Shown here: positions 9,544-21,500 of the stretch, in pieces
Layout of the letters: every line of letters starts with the position of its first letter
How positions within the stretch are numbered: the first letter of the stretch is position 1
Assembly: GCA_036897485.1 (NCBI GenBank)
Contig: JAYMTF010000741.1
Span: forward strand, 1-30,846
Reading direction: 5' to 3'
Origin: Pelargonium nanum
Taxonomy: Eukaryota; Streptophyta; Magnoliopsida; Geraniales; Geraniaceae
Length of the DNA stretch: 30,846 bases
Notes under the pieces: generated by a model
The model's database searches: none
Told to the model about the DNA's origin: nothing
Seen by the model: the letters and a program-made list of their open reading frames with translations, nothing else
Translations under genes and position numbers: made by a program

Positions 9544-12500
9544 CTGTTGTGCCAGCATATATATGTTAGCTCGGTAACTATATCATAAAAAAAGCATCTG
9601 AAATTAGCACAAGTAGCTGGTTTTATTAACCAAATACAAGCCTCTAGCTCTACTGCTTAGCAAATGAAGCATGAACAAAGTCAACATCAGTTTACCAAAC
9701 AGCTGAACAAGCATCATGCTGACAGAAACTAGCTATAAGCATTTTTAGCTACATCAGAGAACGTTGCAAGTAGTTGAGACACGAGGAACAATTCTAATAG
9801 GACAATAAAAGCTAATCATAGATATAGCTTTCTTTTTGCCTACTTCAAGTACATAATGAGATGAACAAAACCAAGTTGATAGTCCAAACATGTAAACTGG
9901 GTACTCTCGGCTGCTTCCCTCAGAATAAAGTACTTAACCGTGCATGTTGGTATACAAAGAAATGCCTAAATAGACTTTCACAAAGAAACTGCTGAAGTCG
10001 TCCATATAACATTAGATTACATTCAAAATTCAAGCACATTCAAGTGGAAGACTCTTTTACTGGTAGTAAGTATTTCCATAAAAACAATCAGAATACTTCC
10101 ACTTTTCTCTTATATTTTATTTCATTTGATTTGATTAGTTCCAACTCCTATAGTGTTCGAACTAGAGAGTGCATACTAAGTCTTGAACAAATTCAAACAC
10201 AACAACTAATTAGGGTGGTCCTGAAAATAGTATAAACCTGAATTATAATGTTTTGTACCTATTGCTGTCCAAGTGTTTATGACGGTTTCCTAATGGAAAA
10301 TGTATTCAAGAATAAAACACTGAGGTACTGAATATATATTCCCATTTCACGACAACACAATGAGTAATCACTAGTGATACCATTTTGAAACTTCAAAGTT
10401 GGAAGGCTAAGTAGATATTACAAACATATTTGAAACTAGTTTAAAGTTATACAACTTAGCCATTCCATTTCATTTGCAAGATGAGCCATCCGCTAGGTGA
10501 CAAGACTCCTCTAAAAAAAAAAAGAAAGAAAAAAAAAAAAAACAAGACTCCTCTCATGGTCTGATGAGCTTACTTAGGAACATATTAACCTCCTCTCAGT
10601 GTAGATCAATTTCACTTCGTGACATTAGTTATTATTGCTCCCAAGATATATCTATCATAAATAAATGTTTGCATCACAAGCAGATCCAGTGACCTGATGG
10701 CCGAATTTGAACCGCTCAGGACTGATTCGCAGAGTGTAATATACCAGTTCAGTATTTGAGATATAGATCTATTGTATGCAAAGAGCCAACAATCAGAGCA
10801 TTCATAACTTTAACATAAAATTCAAGCTAGTTCGATCTACTTATGTAACCGTGACCATTATTCCAAGTTATCCCAACAAGCCTTGCATGCAATACATGAA
10901 TTTACCTTACTTGACCTTTCATGATGTTGATTAGATGGAGCTTTGGTATTCTTCTTTCTATGGCCTGAATCAGACGCAGAACTATGGGACGTTTGTTCAT
11001 GTTTAAGCTTCATCCCAAGATCATCAACCGTCTGCTTCAAATTGGCTACATCTGACTCTGTCTGAGCTAGTTCCCGAATCTTTGCCTTTGTCTTCAGAAC
11101 ATTTCCAAGTTAAGACTTGATGCATGTCAAAAAACCAAATAATATCAGTTAGATGTGAGATACACCAACCTTTTCATCAACAGAGGATAAATTAGGTAAA
11201 GGCCCCAGTGGATTTTTAAGTACTGCTTCCATAGCTGTCCTTGTATCTCTCTCCTTTTGCAACTGTTCCCGAAGGTTTGCCACCTGTCGGTACAATTAGT
11301 ACAGTCACAATTAGGGCTTCTTCATCAAGGTTAGTGGACTGATAAAGAGTGTTAAGAATATCAAATTCACATATTATCGTATGAACTGGATCTGTTTCCA
11401 TATATCCTTTCACACACTCCAAAGTCATTATGATTTTTTTTTTTGATAAGCAAGCGTAACAACCGAGGCTCGACCTGAGACCTAAAGAGAAGCAAGTGCC
11501 TTAAGCCACTTGCCCCGTTGATGGTTGTTTCCAAAGTCATTATGATTAACAACTATCTAATCCAAGATTCCTTCAACTTGGGTTTGATTTGTATTCCTGG
11601 TGCTAACTGCTAAGTAAGAGGGTCAATCATGTTGCGAAAGAACTTACAAGCTTTTGTCAAGAGGGATACCGATATGCCACTATAAATTAATGGGGCAATA
11701 TAGAAGAATGTAGCAGAAACCATGTGCTGCTCTTATAAATATAATAAATTGTGCTGAACTGAGGAAAAGTTTATAAGGAGTTCAAGCTATTACATGTATC
11801 TTGACTCTTGATACTAAGATCCTCCATAAATGTTTTATAAAAATACTCAAAAGAATTCAGGGAAAGTATTTTGCTGCCACAGAACTGAAAAACTAGTTGG
11901 TATATTAGTAAAAACGAATTATCATTTGAAAATTTATTTAGTTTAATCAACCATACAAAGAAGTGAAGAGCTGACAATTGAGAGATCTATTTATTTACAG
12001 TTCTAAAGCAAATATTCATTGAAAGAAAGAAACTAAGAATTTGCTCTTCACCAAACAAGTGAAGAGAATTAATTAGAATCCCAGGAACCACTAGCCATTC
12101 ATTATAAAGCTGGAAATGATGAATCCTAGTTAATTTTTAAAATTCATATATGTAAGGGAAGAAAAATGAGATGCTGGAAATGATGAATCCAAATTTTATT
12201 TTAAAATTCATATACGTGAGGGAAGAAAAAAGAGATAATTTCCCTGCTAATTTTCTTTCTATGCTGACCTATCAGAAATCCCATCTACAAATTCAATTTA
12301 AAAATCTAAACTTTTTACATAGTCACAGAGTATTATAGTATTCTAATAGTATCCTTTTTTTTGGTAACAAGATGAAAGGAAAAGAACTAATGAAGTTGAA
12401 TTCAATCGGGGTGAATTCCAAAACTTGTAATTTTTTCTGTAAAACCCATATTTCTTTACACTCCATTTGGGGTGCCCCCATTATGCATCCATCTCTCATC

Positions 12501-15500
12501 AACTCCCCATCCACACCAAAACAAATAAAATTGATTAAGTGTACTATGAACGCCAATTATTTCAAGACCTTGTAAAACCACTTTATCAGGCCTCATATAT
12601 ATATATATATATATATATAAGGTAAAAAGAGCATATAACTCTTCAAAGATTTATTTTCTAAGACCATACACAAATCTATACATACCTCAATGAGTTGGGA
12701 TATCAAAAATAAAAGTATAGAAGGAGGTTTCTTCAGAACAAGTTAAGTATAATCCAAAAGAAGTGTACCTCTTGCTCGAGATCTAGACGACGCTCATGCA
12801 AGTCCTTCTTTCGTTTATCCAGACTGGCTTGCAGAATTTCATTCCCTTTTACCTAAAACAAAAATAAAAAGCATAACAAACTTCATAGATGGATGCCTAG
12901 AATGGGATGCAAATTAGATCTCTACCTCTTTGGCAACTCTGTTTTGCAAGTCAGCTTTAGTGGCCTCAAGCTTGTGGACATCATTCCTACATACATAAAG
13001 TTAGACACATTAATTAATTTAAAAGCATCTTCTCTAATTCAATATATATAACCATCATCATAAATTGCATTTTTTATACTAATGAACTATCAAGAATATT
13101 CTGATAAATAAAAAACTGTCAATAATATTTAAATGGGTGGCACTATTAAGCTTCATCCTACTAAGAAAGATATGCTCATAAAACCTATCCCAACCCCACA
13201 GACATCTCTGTCTCACCCAAGCACAACACACACAAGGCACCAGCTCCATCAACACCTTCTAAAAGTATTCTCTTATAACACTTGTACAAATATGAAGAAC
13301 CAGTTAAACTACCATCAACCAATATATATCTGCAGTAACAGTACTAATCATAAACTGACAACAGACACAAAGCAAGAGCCACAGGAGCATCAGAGAAGCA
13401 AAAAAACAAAGGAATTTAGATGACAAAAATCCACAACTTACTCATCTTCAAGGTCGTAATCAATAGATTCCATGGAAAGGTTCTTCTTTGCCTTGATTTG
13501 TGCAACAAAAAAAACATTAGCATGTCAAAATGAATGACAGAAAAATTGACGAACTACCGATGCCCCTCTCTAGGAGGATCTAGGCTTTGTATGATCTGAC
13601 ACAAAAGTTCTAGGAGAAAATAATGTAATTAGTCATAACCACACTCCTAAAAAACGGAAAAATATATACTCACAGAAGCACGTCCCCAATTAGCAGGATG
13701 TCGTCGACTACGCAACGGTCCAAATGCTAACGTCTTAGATTTTTGAATCATTGCAACTTGATTATGATCATTTGACTCATTTACTGAACTTCTATTTGTG
13801 GAATCATCCTGTAATTTAGCAGACTCGTCAAACTTTATTGCTGGACTATTGTTAACTCGATCTGGAACATTTTCACGTTCTTGTCCATCACCACGTCGTC
13901 GAGGCAATGACTTTTTAAGTGAACTTGATGACAACTTCTGGTGAGATTTATGATCATCATTTACTTCAGGGGACTTGGAGCCTGAGCCAGATCCATCAAG
14001 ATCCTGCATCTTTGAAGTAGCTTACATAAGCATTGTGCAATTATAACATACAGAAACACCTGGAATCCAACAATAATGTAGTCTAGCATGGTACAACATG
14101 TGAACAATATGAATACTCATAATTTGAAAAGAAGCTAATGATCTACCAATTAGAAGGACCAAAATACTAAATATCTGAAACCAAGGACTAAAAATAAAAC
14201 CATCCTGTGACTATGATGATCTTGGGTTGGTTTTCTATGATTTGGTTCTTTAATTGCTGATCTAGAAACAAATAAAAAGGGGAACCAAAACAACCAAGAA
14301 ACTTCCAAAATAAATTTGTATAGTCCTGTTGGAATGTGTTGGCTTTCCAGGATAAATGGGTTAGGAGATAAACATGATAAGGGACAAATTAAAAATATTC
14401 ACTCTACTAATGATCTCAATCACATGAAACCATGCATAATCATGAATCTCCTCTGTGAAATCGTGCATCATCATGTATTTTCTTATTACTACTTTTCATG
14501 TTAACTTAGGCACTAGTCCTTTTAGTTTCTCGTAACTGAATTCTCTCACCTTCCTCACATTGTCACTAACCTTCCAACATTGCACATATCCAGACCGTCT
14601 TACAAGCAATTTTACCTCATTCTTATCGTCAACTGAATCTACCCCAACTTTTGCTCAGATAGCTTCATACATAATTTTATCCTTCCAAGTTTTACCAAAC
14701 AGCTATCCAAGCATTCTCATCTTCCACTACCCACATCATATGGCTTTGGAGCTCATATGTAGAGTCATCAACATAATTGGCCATACAGCCTATCATATGG
14801 AGATAAAACCTATCATATGTAGGTTTTCTGATTCCTTGTGCTAAGTAAAATAAAACAGAATTCTATATAAAATAAATGCTGATAGAAAGCATCCACTTCC
14901 AAAGTGATGTTAGAAGATAGAAATAGCAGAGAAAATCAAGCCTTTGCATACAAACAAAAAACAAAAACAACCAAGCCTTTTTCTAAACAATGTTGTGGTT
15001 AACTACATGAATCATTTAGCAAAACTCCTTAGGATCATCTATTCTTATTCTCCTCAACTCCGCCCTGCATAAAGTATAAAGCTATCTCCTATGCTAAACC
15101 ATGTGTTAATTGTTATCATGTCTTTTATGATAGAATAGAATATTAAAAGCACCAAGTCACCAAAGCAAATATAATTATCCAATAACCTTATTTTCCAAGC
15201 ACCAAAATGCTTTTTGTAGGGCCAAAATGAGGTCTGGCACGAGGAATGTACAAGGTATAATTTATTTACATTGTGCCATGTGTAGTAGCTAAAATAGTAA
15301 GGTACAGATACAAACCTGTTCATCATCATAATCTCCAGAGTCACAACTTTCACTATTTTCAAGATCATCGTCAGTATATATTTCAACATCACTTTCCCCT
15401 GTTCCATCATCGTAGGATTCATCATCGTCATCAGTTGCCTCCTCACTCTCGCTCCCACTCTCTTCTGAGTTAGAATATAGTTCAGGAGAAATGGAACCTT

Positions 15501-18500
15501 CCTGCAGATACATTTCTACTTTATGGAGCACAAAAGATGAAATAAAACTAAAATACCTGGAAACAAATGTATCATATAGATTGTGGACAAAGACTTGCCT
15601 TGCCTACTTATTTCACTTGGGCATTGATTTTACCCTTTTAACAGTTTTACTGAAGAGTTTCATTTCATATTCTAATTTTAGCAACTGAACTCTGGCCTTT
15701 CAGTACTCATATATTGGTCTGTGAAGACAATGAACTCTCATACTCTATGGGGTTGTTGCTATTTAGATTGATAAAACTATTTAGAGGTAAAAAAAATTAA
15801 TTTTACTGCTGGGTAAGGAAACGTGGAGCAGTGTTAATCAGTAAATGAACTAATGGATTGCTATGAGTCATTACATATGAGAAAGTTGATCTTGTTTTTG
15901 ATGAATATCCCTCTTCCACTAGCAAGGGAATAAGAGGAGATTTCAGATCATTAGGAATTTTTTTTTTTGTTATCATTAGGATATTCGTATGTAAACTATT
16001 GGCATAATGAATGTATGTTCACATGTGATGATAGTAAGCCACTACAGAGTACAGAAGTAATTACCTAAAAGCAAAGTTAGAAGAGATCAGTAAAACATAC
16101 CCCAAATATTATATTGTACTCCTCCAATAAAGTTATACAAATAGCTTGAGCATGGTTAGCCGCAGCAGCTGCCTGCAGAAGTTGCATAGAGCCATCACCA
16201 CCAACATCAAAATCATTCTCAATTTCACATTCACCAGCCATGAGGGGCCGAAGAAGTAAGGGTGCCATGCAAGCTGCCACAGCTGAAGGGCTCATAAGAT
16301 TCTCATTTTTGTGGGAAGCCACAATTTGCATCATTGTAAGAATTCTGAACACAGAGAAAAAACAATAAAATCTGGAGATGAGCAACTAGTTGGCAAAAGA
16401 AAGTAAACATTATCTCATTTTTGTGGGAAGCCACAGATTGCATCACTGTAAGAATTCTGCGCACACACACACACACACATACACACACACACACACATAT
16501 ATAGAGAGAGAGAGAGAGAGTGAGCAAAAAAATCTGGAGATGAGCAACTAGTTGACAAATGAAAGTAGACATTATCTTAAGAGGAAAGAAACATAATTTG
16601 TAAAGTATCTTTGCCATGTAAGTTGATCTACTTGTTTGCCTATAAACTTCATAAGTAAAAGTGAAAATGAAAATCAGGCCCTGCTTGAAAGACAATTTTA
16701 TCTTTTTATTTTTATTTTATTTTTTACAGATCTATTTAAGTTACTTTACATGTCCTGAAATCAAATTATCATAATCAGCAACCCTGAACATGCAAGGATC
16801 TAACACTCAGACTAGGTATACAACATAGAATAGAAGTAGCTACAAGACATATACCAGTTATCAGTCATTTTGACAGCTAGAATGGATGTATATCTTTTAC
16901 CAATCATAGACGGTTACTAAAAATCACTTAACAGAATGGAAGGTTTTTCGACTTTAGCAGACATGGGTAATTATCAAGCTTATGTTGATATGAAGGAGCT
17001 CATGTAAGTTAATCATTTCCATGTATATGAATTATGATAGACCTGGAAGCATATCAAGGTCTTCAAATTTTCCATATCTTTTAGCCTAGGTATCATACAG
17101 AACTGTGAATACAACATTTTAGTCTCATCATGTAAATCTTCATGCTAGATAAATGGTAAAGGTAAATTTTAACAAAATACTTATTGATATTGACAGAAGA
17201 AGATTACTAGAGATCATTGAGAATGAATGTTTTAAGGTCACAAATAATACAATCCTGACTATGATAATCCAAAGCAGGGCTACCACTAAAATAATAAATA
17301 AAGTGAGAATTGGCAATAACAATTTCCATTTTTTGCCATGAATAATAGTAATTATTATTCAAGAGGAGTTTAATGTTCCAAAGGAGCCTATGTACTATCC
17401 CGTTTGTTAAATTAATTTAATGGTGATTTGGATGGATCTGAATGACAGGGACTAAATAGGAAATATTTTTTTATTAAATTGGAACAAAGTAAAGTTCAGG
17501 GGCTAAATCATATTCATAACAAACGGTATAGTATATGGACTATTTTTATACCTTTTCCTTTAATAGAATAAAAAAAATTACTAAGTAATAAGACTAAACA
17601 CAGAAACAGATTCCGCTTTAGAAGATTTAAGATATAATTGACTAAAATATATATAATAGTAAAGTAATGTATCAATTACCTCTGCAATAATCGGCGATTT
17701 GGCTCAGGAAATGTTTCACATATTGCTACGCGCATAGCATTGACTCTAGTAGCTCGATCACTCCCTATTTAAATTGTTCATTAATGAACATAAGAAAACC
17801 AATGTTTTGAAATAACACTATATGCTAGTAAGACATCAAGGAGTAATTTCTTAAAAAGCAAAAGGTCATCCAACATTCTCAAAAGATTTCCCACTGTATT
17901 AAAGGATGGAGCCAGGAATTTGTAGAAGGGGGCAACATTTTAGAACTACACTACTGTGAATATATAAATGATTTTTGTAGTATTGTTTTTCATTTTAATA
18001 TTTATTACCAAGCAGTGTGGCGTGATTGAATGACATGCAGAATTTTGAAAGAAAAATTTATATTCAATATATTTAAAAAATTAAGAAAGACAGAACTGTG
18101 ATATGTTTTATCTTTGCAACGAACACTTAACATGACAAAATAGTTTTTGGTTGATCACTAAATATGGCTGAAGTTATGTGTGTCGGCGTATAAAGCCTGT
18201 GTGTGAACCATGAAGTACTGAAAACGCCACAACAGAAAGTTAATTTCCAATTACATCTAACAGTATGCACCAAAGGAAGATGTAAATGTTCAAACATTAC
18301 CAGCAGATTTACGACAAGCTTCTAGAAGTGCATTGCAGCAAGATGCGGGGATCGGATATGATGGCAACTCTCGGCTGAAATACTGTAAAAGTGCATCAAA
18401 GACATGAGCTAAGAAAGTATGGTTTCCAGAGTGTGCTACCTACACAAGCAACTAATATTTTCCTGAAATGGGAAGGAAATACCTTGATGCAGTCAGCAAC

Positions 18501-21500
18501 AACATGGGCATCCTCCTGTGCGGTAAACTCAGTTTTTCCTGAATGGCATGAATGAAATATTAGATGGAGGGATATATTGGCTTTTCATTTATACTACTCT
18601 GTGAGCAGAAGATGATTTTTTTATAGTAAGGTTAACTAAAACATTCATGATAAAATTTAAAATAAAATAAAAAGTCACTGAGTTCTCCTTTCTACACCCT
18701 TAGAATGGGTAATTGCCTACTTGCATATGGTGTAAGCTGTAAGTAACCCTTAAGAATAATATATTAAAGAAATACTGGTTGTCTGAAAATCATCTTCCGT
18801 GCCAAAAGAAATGAGAGACATGATATATGGCAGATAAAATAACTATTAATGATAAATAAACAGCTATAAGACAAAATACGTGAACAAACCCTCTTCATAT
18901 TCCCGAATTCGACGTTCAACATGCTCAACATCTGCAGCTTGTCGCAAGATCCCTTCCACTCTAACTCCTGTTATATTACTTTTAAAAATGATCAGATCCA
19001 TAAAAGTTAAGTGAAGATAAACAAACAGACTAATGTATATTATCTATACAATGCAATAAATCAAGGAGCCTTAGTTGACACCAAAATCAAACAACAATCC
19101 AGAAACAAAAACTATATCCTATATAACATTTTTACTACTTCGACATTTCCTTTTTTCTTCTTCTTTTTCTTTTCCATTGAGAAACCATACTTAAGAAACC
19201 ACAAGATTTGTATTTGCATAAAATGACTTTTCAGGCGCAGAAGTAAACTCGTGACAAATAAAACTAGAAAAGAAATACTTAGATGCAGTAAAAATACAAT
19301 CTCAATTTTCAAATCACGCTAGAAAGTATAAACCTTCAGCAAGCAACAGGTTACACCAAGACGCAACAACATTTAACTTTGTCTACTCTTCTTCCCTATT
19401 TCACCGATCGAGTCCAAATATAACTTTCAAATATACCATTTTCTGCAAGATGGGTTAGAAATAATCCAGTTCATAGAATCTACGTCTAAGGAATCAATCA
19501 ACTTGCCAATGAAAAAAGAAAAGAAATCAATCAACTGAATAAAAATATATAATAACGAAAAAAGAAAATGTACCGTCCCCTTCTATAAACCTCAGGGCTT
19601 TTTCCAAAAAAGATGGACTTCCATCAACTTCTTCCAAAGCAAGTAAAACTGGCCTACCAATTACTGTGGATTTCGCAGGCTGTCTGTCCTTCGCTAAAAT
19701 GAGAAATGCAGAAAAAATGTCAGCATTTTTTGTGAAATGAAGAATGTAGAAAACCAGTCAGTTAGAGAAGTTCATAAGATCTGGAGAAGAAAAAACAACT
19801 TAGGTCTCAAAAACTAGGCAATGCAACAACTTTCACCAGCAATCATTCTTAGGTTCAGTAAAAAAAAATCTAAAACGGGAGAAGCATTTTCCTGGTACTT
19901 ATAGAAGCATAATATCCTGCCTGATGATTTTTAATATGCGAAAGCAGCAAAGTACTTAATTATTGCCGCTGGTTACCCAGTTTGAATACCCTTGCCATGT
20001 TGCTGTCTTATAACAATGAAACTGCAAGCTCACAAAATATCATGCAAAAAGTCATCTGTGCGTTAAAATTTGACTGATTTGAGATTGATGATCTATATAC
20101 TGGCTGTCTGTGTCTCCGTGCTAACAGTGAACTAATTTAAAAAAAAGGCTCAAATCAATGGAAGCGCAGGAAACATTTATGAGGTGATAGTGGAATAGTG
20201 CTCCAACAGTTTCAACACCAAAATAACACCGCACAATTAGGAATAATAGGGGCAAAGTGAAAATGTATACGTAAAAAGTGACGGTACGAAAAGCATACTC
20301 TGTTCCGAAGAACCATTCTTTGTGTCAGGCTCGTTCTTAAGAACACCATTTTGCCCCGTTACAGCTGCTGCATTTGGTGCTTGAGCCAAAGCATTCTCAA
20401 GTGCAGCCTTCCACTCATATACATCCTCCAATGTTTCAGCCTGCAACACCAAGCAAACTATCAGCCACAAATATCAAGGTTCAAACAGAACCAGGGAAGC
20501 TTCCCTATTCTTACTTAGTACAATTTATATAGGTCTTTGTTTGTATGAGTGTTCTGTTGTGTTTGACTGCGTGTCACAATTCAAATCACTGTTACATTTA
20601 GGAGTTTGTTGTCAAGCAATGTGCTTTTCTGTGTGTACTTTATTATAAATTATATATCCAATAAAATGATAGTTTTTATCCAATTTGTTAAGTTTCTAAC
20701 CCCCAAAGCTATATATGAAATGAAGCGGGTTTCAGACTCACCCACTTTTACTGAAGGAATGTAGGATATTTCAACACTTCCCCTCACGTACAGGTTAGAC
20801 AGTAGAATGGGCTCCACATGTGTACTAAGAACTAGTAGGAATGCAACACAAATGACCAAAAACCCGAGACCAAACCAGCTCTAATAGCATGTTAAGTTCC
20901 CAACCCAAAAGCCTAAGTTGTAACATGGTGGGGCCCAACTTGTATATGAAGCAGTTTCAAAACTCCACTCTTCCAGTGTGAGATACTTAAACACAATTCA
21001 TTCTAGTAGCATAAATTTGTTTGAATAATGCCATAGCAGAATCCAAAGCAAATGCAAAGAAAACTGAAATGAGAAATCGTCGATAGTGCTCTTCTAGAAA
21101 CCTAATCGTGAATTGAGTACAAGAGTGTGAGTTGCCATAGCTCAATGTCATTCAATAAATATCACTAATACCCAGATTCAATCATCTGGAAAATGATTCC
21201 TTGCAAAAATTTGACATCTTCAATATCCTGACTTGAGACTAAAAGATCTTGCGCAAGCACAACATTTTTTTTCCATAGAGCAATGTGTGTGTCAAAACAT
21301 CTAATATTTTTGTAGATGAAAGATACACGATCACTACACTTTCGGTCTGAAAAATAATTGATCACAAAGGCAGTGATTACTACTGTACAAATCTGAAGAA
21401 AAGAAAAGATTGGTAATGTATTTAAATGTCTTCCCAGTCTTTGCAAAGTTCTAGACATTAATGTAAAGATACTTTGGTCAAATTAAAAAAAAAAAATGCC

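Larger units (their letters stand above)
10906..13491 (-). other. REN1-type exons 16-20: coiled-coil region
   Basis: Exons are 13442-13491, 12926-12986, 12769-12852, 11170-11283 and 10906-11091. They encode AKKNLSMESIDYDLEDE, then a charged helical stretch (HKLEATKADLQNRVAKE, ASLDKRKKDLHERRLDLEQE, VANLREQLQKERDTRTAMEA) typical of a coiled coil. A linker and a second helix (KIRELAQTESDVANLKQTVDD) follow. Such coiled coils usually mediate dimerisation or targeting. At the end of exon 20 two overlapping donors exist; only AAG|GTAAAT keeps phase with exon 21. Confidence 0.88.
16101..19693 (-). other. REN1-type exons 8-13: RhoGAP domain
   Basis: Exons are 19574-19693, 18890-18967, 18483-18538, 18301-18382, 17680-17764 and 16101-16344, with phases that match throughout. 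The block opens KDRQPAKSTVIGRPVLLALE. The arginine finger is in VEGILRQAADVEHVERRI. Other RhoGAP landmarks are DCIKYFSRELPSYPIPA, ETFPEPNRRLLQRIL, and NLMSPSAVAACMAPLLLRP. The domain ends near AQAICITLLEEYNIIFG. The residue before RELP is Ser, where relatives I recall have Leu. All catalytic landmarks are present, so activity is expected. Confidence 0.92.

Noticed and set aside
16303..16695. 130-codon minus-strand frame spanning the exon-13 duplication
   Set aside because: It runs through the duplicated exon start, microsatellite and intron; it is a product of the duplication, not a separate gene.
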